Positions 54,146-64,000 of a stretch of 64,000 nucleotides of DNA are shown here, in pieces. The stretch's first letter is position 1. Every line of letters starts with the position of its first letter. Source of the DNA: Prostheceraeus crozeri (Eukaryota > Platyhelminthes > Polycladida > Euryleptidae). The notes under the pieces were generated by a model, which searched no databases, had not been told where the DNA came from, and saw nothing but the letters and a program-made list of their open reading frames with translations. Both the position numbers and the translations under genes were made by a program. The stretch lies in NCBI GenBank assembly GCA_907163375.1, contig CAJQUW010009243.1:74501-138500 (forward strand). The letters run 5' to 3'.

Positions 54146-56754
54146 GTAAGTGTAAAGCATTTTCGTCCTTTATTAATCGCATGAAATCTATATCAAACTG
54201 TTGATAAACGGAACCTATTCTATGATAAGGCAATCACTTATTATCTCAAAAGTAGTCGTAAACTATTGGATTATAAGTGCCACACTTACCGGGAGATTCC
54301 TTCTCCTTGAGATGTATGCATTTTTCAAGGTGATTAGAACTGATGGTATGAACAATAATGTGATGGATTGCCGATGTACATCATGCAAATGTCATTATTT
54401 GAAAGCTTTATTATTCCTCTGCTGTCTTAGACTTCAAGATCTCAAAAAATTAAATTTAAATCGAAAAATACTGAAGCTCCCTCTTTTACCGCGGATTAAC
54501 TTCATAATTGAACCAATTAAGCCGACCCCGTTTTCATGCAAACTAGTCCATTGCGTGCGCTGGTTCGTGATTTTAATTTTTGTCCGACAACTAAGTGAAA
54601 ACAAGAGATCAAAGTCCAGGTCACACAAAGTTAACTCTCGTTTCCATTAGACACATAAGACAATTTTCAATACAAAATAGATTGCTTTGATGTCCCAAGC
54701 AGATGTGCGGCTTTACATGTAATGTTATTATACGTGTATGTTTACATTATTACTGATTGTTAAGTACTACACGTATATAGCGTGTAGAACTGCAGTTAAG
54801 CTCGGATGCCTTATGACAGACTAATAAATTAATTGGACAGATAGGTATGAACCCTTTTAAATGCAGTATCCACATCCCAAGGATTGACTATGTCTGAAAA
54901 ATAATTCAAACCATATTAAATTACATGTTATTGTGTTTTTTACTGTAACGTGGTAGTTTGGTAAAATTCTATAATTCCTTTAATATTTTCGTGATGAATT
55001 TTAGTGATATGTCTGATGTGACGCTCCAACGCCAATCACAACAGTCTCATCATTTCCGTAAAAAAGCATGCACAAGATCAAAACAAAAGAGTCTCTATGC
55101 ATTTTTCTGAGATAAAATCTGTTTTAAGATAGTAAAATGCCATGCGCTGTTTTAAATAGATTGTGTCTCTAACGTAGGGCTAATCTTGTGTCACAGCATT
55201 GCGCTTGAGTTTTTACAGAAGGATCTGATAGTGGCAAGAAATGTAAACAAATCTTATAGTAACGGGATCGGCACATAGAAGGACTTTTCAATTCGTTTCA
55301 CGTTCAACCTAGACTAGACCCTGTGAAAACAGCTTTGATAATTTTAAAAAATAAAACTGTTGTGATATGGTCAGTGAACAATCTCAAAATTGTCAAGTAA
55401 TCTCAGAATATAACTTTCTCCTAAAGTATATAGTTCTCGTAAAAATGAGGCTGAAAGCTAATAGAATATTTAGACATTGTAGTGCACAAAGTGTCCGCAT
55501 TTTGCATCTTTGATAAGCATTTCTCTTCAAACAATGTGTCCGCCATCAAACAGAGCAGTTGGAGTATAGAATAATTAAGTATTGAGTTGTCTCCTCAGTT
55601 GAAAAATGGGAACAGACATGAATAACTGCCATTTCATCCAATATCAGGAAAATGCAACAGAACATAACAAATTTGCATTGATTTAGCAAAACGAAGCTCA
55701 GGCGCACTGACTAAAACGACTTGTCAGTAGTGTTTAAAAGTACTATTTAATGAATAGCCAGCGAAATTTCACGAATATGATAATTGCGTATGTCAGAACA
55801 GTTGTACTTTGCTGCACTTCGACTTTCTCGAAGACTACATAAAACCAGCAGCAAAAACCATGAAATGCCATCAAAACGCTAATGAAATCGTTCCTCTGTG
55901 TCAGACATTAATTGATTAGCTATAAGTGTAGAGTAATGATCGATATTTCGTATATCACCAAACTAAGATTCCTCTGATAGTGCGCGTGTGATACTCGCGT
56001 ACATTGTTCGACCGTATCTATCCATTGTGTTCCGATTCATGTGCTTGATATTGAGTCTGCTGAAAAACAAACATTTGTCCGTGCTGTCTTGAATACTAAG
56101 TACACACAGACGGATCATTTTCCTATACGGTTGGTGCATCTGCATCTAGCCGACTTTTCTCTCTGAGGTTGCTGAGAACCTATATGGGGAATTCTTCATT
56201 AAAAATTGTACATGACGTTGTCATGCGCTCAATAAAAGAACATGATGTGCACTGTCTACATGTGATACACGGGAAGATGCAAACAAGTTTGAGATACTGC
56301 GAAATATCTCATTGTCGCCTCTATAGCCGAAATTGCAATTTAGGTGAAGATTTTGCATAGATCTGCAATTAATTAATAGTAATCATGTTTTGAATAATCT
56401 AATTTGCTGCATTTCTTCCTCTGTTCGTTTTATCATTTCAAGTGATCGAACATTAAAAAGGTTTGTCTACTTCCTGTAAACGGCTCAATACTTTTGAACA
56501 AAGAATTCTCGTGTTCCTTTGTCCAATTGTATGATCTGTACTGAACTATGATTTTAATGCTGTTTATTTACTTTGCAACATTTTGATTAAATTTGAAATG
56601 TACGATTCTCATTGATAATGAAAAATGTAGATGTACATTGCACACTTATCAATCAATCAGCTAATATCATGATAATTTGCTAGACCAAAGACAGAATTCT
56701 TTGGGTATCTGTAAATTGTGTCGTTCTTAAGATGATTTATAGATACAGTAAAAT
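54146..56754. other. Non-coding stretch
   Basis: No supported gene or element. Confidence 0.4.
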
Positions 56755-56960
56755 TCAGTGAAGTTTCAAAAATTTTGAATATCTGTTGATATATGATCTT
56801 GAATCAAGATATATGATTTTGAATACTTGAATTTCTATTGTAGTATAGAAATGAGCGAATTAGAGTACATGAGTGCCATTAGAAAGTTCACACACGATAT
56901 TTGCGGTACCGTGAAATTCATGTGATTCGAATTAGTACATGTACATTAGAGTTTTGAAGG
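56755..56960 (+). repeat. About 200-bp dispersed direct repeat, copy 1
   Basis: Shares AAATTCAGTGAAGTTTCAA, ATGAGCGAATTAGAG and CATGTGATT with 58676-58890, in the same order. Confidence 0.7.
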
Positions 56961-57223
56961 GGCGAGACACCCATGATATCTATGCACTTCATGCAGAGCC
57001 CGCTATGGTTTAGTATTATTAGAGGATAAAGTGTAATTGTGGGTAGAATTTTATAAAGACCAGTAGATTTTTTAATTAAACATTTGTTGCATTATACTAA
57101 CATGCATTTTCTTTCGTTTGCTTTGCTTGATTTCTGAATCTCAAATACTTGATTGGAAATGATCAAATGTTTTTTGATGGTTCTTTGATTTTTTTGTTCA
57201 TTTGACGCTTGTAAATTTTGGTT

Positions 57224-57430
57224 TCAGTTATTTTCTTTACACGTTTGATTGAATGCTATGTCATTCTTCAGTTTAATATATTTATGAAATATTCTTTCTG
57301 TTTTTCCATACTGTTGTCTTTTGTTCTTAGATAATAATTTCAAAATTATAAATAAATACCATTTGATTATGAAATAGTTCATTCCTTTTCGCGACGTTTC
57401 GGACTCAACTGCCTTCATCAAGCTAACAAT
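57224..57430 (-). other. Penelope terminal remnant with degenerate hammerhead motif
   Basis: On the minus strand 57422-57393 reads CTTGATGAAGGC ... GAGTCCGAAACGTC, the pattern seen in hammerhead ribozymes of Penelope elements except that the core C3 position is T. A short frame downstream (ESETSRKGMNYFIIKW) is open but not recognisable. Confidence 0.45.
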
Positions 57431-58675
57431 AAGTGAAGCATATGCTAAAGGATGTCAAATTTGAATTATGTTCGAAATGCAAATATTCCTACAAAATACA
57501 CAGTACAAAATTGTTGAACAAAGATATCAATGATAGATATGGGTAAATATAACAACGGCAGTTAAAAAGTTCTACGTTGACTTATAGCATAGAATCATAA
57601 AATTCTTAAAAAAAAGAATGACAAACATAGATCTATACTACATTCAGGTGACGAGTCAACCCCTTGTCGTGTTGGTTAAGTGACAAAGTTATCCTCAATG
57701 CAAAAGGAATTGGCCGAAAATCTTCGCATATATATGTGATACGGAGTTTCAATGCTGCGCTTTTGAGTTCGCAGCTAGCCTACTATCTTCTATTCTACTA
57801 TATTGTCTATATTAAAATGTTGGGCTAACTCCACACTCATGAAGTTTTAAGATAACTTTCAAATAAAGATCTCTACATGATAAGTTTCAGCTGAAGAAAG
57901 GAGCTTAATGCACCTGCACTCAATTGAGAAGGCACATACAGAAATATGCAGGAAACAGCATTATTTTCATGTCTTGTACTTAAATTAAGTGCATGTTTAT
58001 GTCAAGTGTTAAGTCATTTCTTTCTGGTTCAGTGCTTACAAACTCTACGTACTGAATTTTTTATGATTTTTTATGAATTTCTTATGATTTTTTCTGCTAA
58101 ATTCCGAGGCGCACCTTCAATCTAGCTTATGATGATTGCAAAACAGATTATCTCAATGGACTCTCACTGCTTGCAACTGTCGAATTATTCAGTCAAATTG
58201 GAATTATCAGTCTATTCGTAATTAGTCAGCCGTTTGGAAGTTCACTAAATAATTTCCTTGCACAAAAGGCTTAAGTATAACCTAATATTGCTGTCACAAT
58301 TACCAGAGATGAGAAATCGGAAGAAAAGATCAAATTATCATGATATTTGGAACTTTGGAATATTTTACAACACTCGCCAAATGAGTAGATTTGAAAAGAA
58401 ATGAAAAGATAGGATTATGTAGATATTCATGATACAAATTATTCTATGTTTACACAAGATTTTTTACAAAATACACTCATGCAATTATGTCATTCTCTTG
58501 GCACGCAAAACCTATGACAATATTTGAAAGTGCAAAAAACATAACGCTGCATGAAAGATATACACGATAAATTCGAAAGGTTCAACCGCTAGTTAATTCA
58601 TATGAGCATCAACGCACTATACACACGAGATTTGTCATCACCTCGTAAACAGCAATCATTAAGGTGATTTGTAAC
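57431..58675. other. Non-coding stretch
   Basis: No gene recognised. Confidence 0.4.
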
Positions 58676-58890
58676 TAAAATTCAGTGAAGTTTCAACATT
58701 TCGAATATCTGTTAAGATTGGTGATGTTGAATCTTGAATTTCTATTATGGTATATGAAGTATATATATTCATGAATGTTGAAGTGTACATTGAGTATATA
58801 GTATGAGCGAATTAGAGCAAGCACGTACAATTAGAAAGCTCACACAAGATATATGTCGTACCATGAACTTCATGTGATTTGAAGTAGTTA
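58676..58890 (+). repeat. About 200-bp dispersed direct repeat, copy 2
   Basis: Diverged partner of 56755-56960. Confidence 0.7.
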
Positions 58891-59180
58891 ACTATTGATT
58901 TCTTTGCTTCATGCTGTATCTATTTGCTCTTATGAATGTGTGATCACTATTTCGTGTAAACTACAGAGATGCCTGAACGAATTTTGGGCAACCGGGACAA
59001 GAATGTTGAAGGACACATACTGAAATAAATTTTAAATATCAAGAATCTCAAGCTACTTAAGTCTTCCACACATACAGACCAGGGCAATGGTGTTCGGCAC
59101 GAGTGGCTACCCGAGTCAGCCTACTCACTTTCAGTGTACTACTTGAGTAGTGATTCCGAGTAGTCGAAGCAAAATAATTA

Positions 59181-60645
59181 CAGGGTGAGTTTAAAGTAAC
59201 GATACAACTTCCATTTGCTCTCATTTCGTCAATATGAATAATAAAACGAAAATCTTACTTATGTGAACCTAGAATATCCCCGGATTTGCAATAATAATCG
59301 TTCTGTGCTAGTTTGAGATCTACAAACTACTAAATTTTGAGTTAAAAAACTTTTTGGAAACTTATATATTGTCGATCTAATTAAAGAATAATAATTTGAT
59401 TGATGATATCAGAGAAAACAAGCAAATCTAGAGAAAGTATCAGATTCTTGCAAATCAAAAATTGAACACTAAACGAGATACGTTCTCTTACACACTTCAA
59501 GTCGTGATTCAACACTATCAATTGCAGCTTCCAACATGTCAGAAGAGATAGAGTTCACTGCGTCAACAATGTTATTCTCCAATTCTTGTAGAGTGCTCGG
59601 CTTAGGATTGTGAACCTTTCCTTTGAGCATTCCCCACAGCCAAAAGTCGGGTGGCGACAAATCCATGGCCAGGTTTTTCGTTGCATTAGCAGTGTGTGGC
59701 GTGGCTCCATCTTGCTGGAACACTGTCCGTGAGAAGGCTCGTTTTGATTTTAAATGAAGAATAGCGTGACTCTGCATCATCTCACAATATCGCTGTTGGT
59801 TAACAGTAGTTGTTGATCCATCAGAGTCCTCGAAAAAGTAGGGAGGAAGAATGAATGATCGACAATACAGTTATCCATACAGAGACCATAAAGAGTGTTC
59901 GTGAAATTCGTGGGGATTCGTGCGACCCCAAATCCGATAATTCCATGAAATGACAGCTCCATTCAAATGAAAATGGGCCTCGTCTGTCCAAAGAATCCTC
60001 GGCAGAAAAGTGACATTGTTCTCCATTCTACCCAAAGACTCTGCAGAACTCCACACGATTTTTCCTATCACTAAGCACAACATGCATACGATATGAATGT
60101 ATATCCAAATGATATCGGAGGATTTTTGACAAGGCAGACTGGGAAGGTTCAACAGCTCCTGACACTATTCGAGTACTTGCATGCGGATTGTCTTCAACCA
60201 TTTCCTCAACCATTTGAATAGCTTTGCTATTGCAAGGTATTGCGTAGTCAACACTCACACAATCTGTCAGTGCTTGGAATTCCGATGAATAAATCCGCAA
60301 AATCAAAATTCCGCAATTTGTGGATATCAAACTAGCACAGAACGATCATTATTGCAAATTCAGAGATATTCTAGGTTCACATGAGTAAAACTTATGTTTT
60401 ATTACTCATTATTAGATCGACAATATTAAAGTTTTTTAAAATTTTGGAAATTTAAAATACAAAAAATTTTTTTTGATTTTTTAACTCAAAATTTAGCAAT
60501 TTGTGGGTCTCAAACTAACACAGAACGATCATTACTGGAAATCCGAGGAGACTTTAGCCTCATGTAAATAAGATTTTCCCTTCATTATTCATATTGATGA
60601 AATGAGAGCAAATGGAAGTTGTATCGCTACTTTAAACTCACCTTG
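59181..60645 (-). mobile_element. Visitor-type (DD41D-like) transposon with long, partly duplicated ends
   Basis: Inverted ends of about 170 bp (CAGGGTGAGTTTAAAGTAAC at the left, reverse complement of CAAGGTGAGTTTAAAGTAGC at the right) are flanked by TA at 59179-59180 and 60646-60647. At the right end the terminal sequence is present twice, at 60310-60423 and 60497-60645 (both with CACAGAACGATCATTA). Confidence 0.9.
59469..60330 (-). pseudogene. Visitor-type transposase, degenerate
   Basis: Pieces in order: helix-turn-helix region with NPHASTRIVSGAVEPSQSAL, catalytic RILWTDEAHFHLNG with the first Asp, then FQQDGATPHTANATKNL with the second. Directly after it AMDLSPPDFWLWGMLKGKVH follows, so about 25 residues that normally separate them, and the usual SPDLSPLDF sequence, have been lost in part. 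The frame changes at least twice. Confidence 0.75.
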
Positions 60646-61723
60646 TATGTGATAGCTTTCACAACTAATTGCTCTGCCAGGAATCCACTAAGCAATAAAT
60701 CCTCTTCAACTTATTTCATTGTTTTCATTGTTTCATTGTACAGCAAAGCAACCTGTGACTATACATGTATGTACAATATCATGCCGATCACAGAATGTGA
60801 AAATTTCTATTCGCTATTATTCAGATCGGTAATTACCTATTTCGTTGCACTGAAACTTTCAGCATTAGACAAAACGATCGAAAGTGCCAGCTGTTTAGAC
60901 AAAATCATTCGTTAAATATGTTGTCATTAAATATCTCAATAAGGCATGGCAAACAGAAAGACAAAACATGTCAATTAGCAAGAGAATAATTATATCACTT
61001 AGGTTGGGAGACTTAGCTGTTATGAGCTCGCCTGCTCAACTTGATAGCATGTAAAATTGAAGCTCGACTTTAGTCGCGAAAAAATTCTGCGTGTAATTTG
61101 ATTTTACCGCGTCTTCACACAAATTATGCATTGTTCAGTGTCCATAGATATTGTTGATAAACAATTATACAATCATGCAGTGATATGTTCCATAAACATT
61201 TTGTGTACATCGAAATCAGAAAACGTGGAAAGTAATTTTATTTTTAGCTTTATAAGTTAAGCGAAGGGGATACATTCTCAAGTGCAGTATATACGTAGGT
61301 CCATGAAGCTATGAAACTTCGTTGATTTTATTTCAGAAGAAAATGAGCATGTATACAGTAGATTGTTTATTATATCAAATAAAAAAATTTTGGGCGGTAA
61401 ATTGCCAAAACAAATATATAGTTGACCAATTGGCAAGAATTTTATAATGACAGTGAGGCAGTGAAGAGGAAAAACTCTTTGCACGTCCGATTTTTGTGAA
61501 AAATGAGTAAAAGATTGATAGGCCTTCTATAATCGATCTTGCTGTAGAACATAATTTAGTAAGTCTTAATTATGTATTTTGAGAATATGCAATTATGCAT
61601 TTTTTGTAGAGCTGCATCTCAGCTTACAAAATAGTGTGTTGAATAGTGTTACATTGATATTTTTTCTAGAGGTCTACTCAAGTAATACTCTAATAGTGGC
61701 CATTCGAGTAATGCCGAACACTA

Positions 61724-62733
61724 ATCTGCACTATATGGAATTACATTCCAATCGTTTGCTAATGTTTTTGATATCTTCCCATCCCTTTCGGAAACGGGAG
61801 CCTTCATTTATGGCTCTTGTAGAAGGTGAGGCCTCAATTGCAAGCTACGTAAGAAGATGATTCAGAAAGTTATATTTCCGAGAAAAACGACTAAGTAATT
61901 CTGTTTGATGGGTGTACAAAGTTGACATTTACAGTATGTATCACAGGCTTGCCGTGGGAATTGATTATGAATTCCCATTCCCATCAGATTCCCACGGGAT
62001 TTTTGATGGGAATCCCATGGGAATTCCCATTCCCACGGGATTTTTCAGTATTTCCCATCAGAATTCCCATGGCTCATTACTCTTCCTATATACGGTTTAT
62101 GGTTCTCTTCTTTCGGACTACAAGTCGATTAACGGATTTTCGTAATTGAACTGATGAGATTAAGCGCTTTTAGTTGACCTATCTTTTGGATGAAAAAGTG
62201 TTGGCATATCAATCTATTTTATTTTGTAATTTCCAAAAATTGCAAGTTTTTATTAATTATCAAAAATATCTATCATTTTGTTTCAGGGATTAGTCAATCA
62301 ATAAAGACGACTTCATCGAAATAGTCTTCGATCACATATAGGCCTATACATACACATATTCGCATGTCTATTCACTCTGATTCACTTCATGCGGTGCCGT
62401 ACTTGTGATGAACATGGCAAACTTCTAGCTCATCGCAATATCATATTTAAGTTTACAATACAAGTACAGTGCCTGTATACAAGCAATGAAGTCAATACTT
62501 CGCCTACGCATATTTCTACGACTTATCAACAGAAAACAACTACTGATTTATGAATATGTGATAATACGCTCGCTCACATCCCATGTATTTACGTACAGTG
62601 TAATTCCAATTCTATCTAACTTTGATGATAAAGCCACAAATGCAAAAAGACAAATTTATATTCGAGAAACAAACGTTCATTGAAAATTTGACAAACGTTG
62701 CTGCTAAAAAGGCATCAAACATTAAAAAATATC
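61724..62733. other. Non-coding stretch with GGGAATTCCCAT palindromes
   Basis: 61945-62065 holds about ten interleaved copies of GGGAATTCCCAT-type words (both strands equivalent). No gene recognised. Confidence 0.55.
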
Positions 62734-63160
62734 AATGGATTGATGAAAGCTACATATTATAAAACTCTCCAATGTAGGCCCTATTATGTATAAAGGCCTA
62801 CGAATGACAGTAATACAATCTAAGAATAGCAGATCTTCAATAAATTATCAATGGACTAACAACCGTTACTTTGAGACCCGCGTGATGCCGAATGAAGACC
62901 ATCGATGGATTAACAAGCGTCACTTTGAAAACCATCAAGGCAAAAGCAAATACTCAAGAAAATATCAATGGATTAACAAACAAAATGCGGGTATAAAAAC
63001 AATCATGAGAATAGCAGATACTGAAGTAAAATATCAATAGATTAACAAACGTTTCTATGGGTATGAAAATCTAGAGAATAGCCGATGCACTAGAAAAATG
63101 TCAATGGATTAACGAACGTTGTTATGAAATATATCAAATGAATAACAAATGTTCATGCAA
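62734..63160 (+). repeat. Diverged tandem repeat around ATCAATGGATTAACAAACG
   Basis: About seven copies of an AATATCAATGGATTAACAAA word spaced 50-100 bp apart, some with a GAGAATAGCAGAT segment. It lies just downstream of the hAT transposase gene at 63175 and may be that element's subterminal repeat region. Confidence 0.65.
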
Positions 63161-63174
63161 ACCTAGGAACTGAA

Positions 63175-64000
63175 TTATAATACAGTCTCTAACTTACAAG
63201 CATATTTTGTGTAAATCATAGCGCTGAGCTTGTCAGGCTTGCGCCTTTTTCGAAGCTTTGATAAGAGAATCCCCGCCTCGCTGAATAGTCTTTCTACCGA
63301 AGCCGATGACACTGGGGTGGAAAAAAGAATTTTTGCACACTTCGACAAAAGTCTCATTTGTGGTCCTTTCTCTTTCCAAAAATCCTTGGTCGGATGTCTG
63401 GAGGCCACACGAATGGTCTCAAAAAGCAACATTTCTGTTTCAAGTTGTTCATGAAGCGAAGTCTTCATGCGCTTTGGGCGTGGAGCAAACAATGTCTCAA
63501 ACGGATCGCTGGATGTCGAGGGTTCACGTTCCTGGTTATCTCTGACTTTGTCCGTGGGGATATCAGATATGTGCATTGAATCAAGCAGCTGATTCAAATA
63601 GTTCACAACACTCGATTTGAATCCTTGCATCTCCTGCTCCCATTCATTCATGAACACCTGCAATTCTCGGGTCTTTTTGCTGGAATATCTAAGAGTTTTC
63701 ACCATATCCAAAACCGTGTTGCAGACATCAATGCCTGACAAAAAACAAGCCGCTTTTGCAAATGATGAACCACAATATGGCCACAGCTTCTTTCTCATCT
63801 GGTTTCGTAGAAGACAGCAAGTCTCCCGAGCGATGGCAGGCACTTCTTCACTAATCTGCATTTGGAACAAGTGAATATCCAAAGTAAGATAGTTCAGGTA
63901 AGATAGATGAGAAGTTGGCTCATCAACCTCAACTCTGTCAAAGAAGCACTTGACGGCTTCCATAATATCCAACAGAGATTTGAGTGAAGGTAAAGGTGGC
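63175..64000 (-). CDS. hAT-family transposase, C-terminal part (runs off the window)
   Basis: The frame is open from the window edge to a stop at 63175. The C-terminal hAT dimerisation domain is clear: LETEMLLFETIRVASRHPTK, FWKEKGPQMRLLSKCAKILF and VSSASVERLFSEAGILLSKL, then KLSAMIYTKY. The middle has CCLLRNQMRKKLWPYCG, common in ZBED-type hATs. The first catalytic Asp region would be to the right of the window. The open frame suggests a young copy or a domesticated gene. Confidence 0.82.
   Translation of the reverse strand, partial: PPLPSLKSLLDIMEAVKCFFDRVEVDEPTSHLSYLNYLTLDIHLFQMQISEEVPAIARETCCLLRNQMRKKLWPYCGSSFAKAACFLSGIDVCNTVLDMVKTLRYSSKKTRELQVFMNEWEQEMQGFKSSVVNYLNQLLDSMHISDIPTDKVRDNQEREPSTSSDPFETLFAPRPKRMKTSLHEQLETEMLLFETIRVASRHPTKDFWKEKGPQMRLLSKCAKILFSTPVSSASVERLFSEAGILLSKLRKRRKPDKLSAMIYTKYACKLETVL

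Larger units (their letters stand above)
59098..61723. mobile_element. hAT-like non-autonomous element containing a nested Visitor-type element
   Basis: Left end TGGTGTTCGGCA and right end TGCCGAACACTA are inverted, and a second inverted match (CTACTTGAGTAG against CTACTCAAGTAA) lies about 45 bp inside. No 8-bp target duplication found. Minus the nested element it is about 1.16 kb. Confidence 0.55.

Noticed and set aside
63230-63874. Plus-strand frames across the hAT transposase
   Set aside because: Antisense shadows.

Overview
The window looks like AT-rich chromosomal DNA of an invertebrate animal. It carries a Polinton/Maverick element with animal-type genes, pol III tRNA-like genes, a Penelope-like retroelement, Tc1/mariner, Visitor-type, hAT and Crypton-type DNA transposons, and short exon candidates with GTAAG donor sites. 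I cannot name the species.

Bases 1 to about 18,000 are most of a Polinton whose left end, presumably with the DNA polymerase gene, lies outside the window. On the minus strand, read from right to left, it has a RING/E3-like gene, two genes of unknown function, a fragmented unknown gene, a packaging ATPase, a conserved unknown, the integrase, a second capsid (penton-like) protein, a basic core protein, a major capsid protein and an adenain-type protease. On the plus strand at the left edge is a gene whose product resembles TATA-binding protein. At least three minus-strand genes have clear TATA boxes, two with the identical 9-mer TATATAAGG and an AP-1-type TGAGTCA upstream. The element looks old or decayed, with a few breaks, and I treat it as a fossil.

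The most striking feature is a 7.7-kb array at 5057-12765 inside the Polinton integrase gene. It has exactly 26 copies of a 262-bp core separated by 25 copies of a 36-bp linker (period 298 bp), with TTAA at both outer boundaries. Each core carries one complete pol III unit: a tRNA-Thr(AGU)-like gene with A box, B box and a T4 terminator, plus a 14-bp perfect palindrome upstream. The copies are almost identical, and the tRNA-like fold has two oddities (U at position 37 and an extra base in the 5' acceptor strand).

From 18 kb to the right end the window is mostly non-coding DNA full of transposons: a roughly 4-kb element with 186-bp inverted end repeats, long hairpins and a Crypton-like tyrosine recombinase, itself interrupted by a Tc1-like element; a second Tc1 copy with an internal deletion; three non-autonomous hAT elements with perfect 8-bp target duplications; a Penelope-like element hit by a Visitor-type element that was in turn hit by a mariner; another Visitor-type element inside a hAT-like element; remnants of hAT transposases and of further Penelope elements; and several diverged tandem repeats.

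Among these lie short plus-strand exon candidates (30177-30255, 31651-31774 with a copy at 39410-39533, and more weakly 42062-42101), all starting with ATG and all ending in phase 1 at a GTAAG donor. A 44-bp exon candidate at 51602-51645 can accept that phase. This fits a host gene with several alternative first exons whose main body lies to the right of the window.
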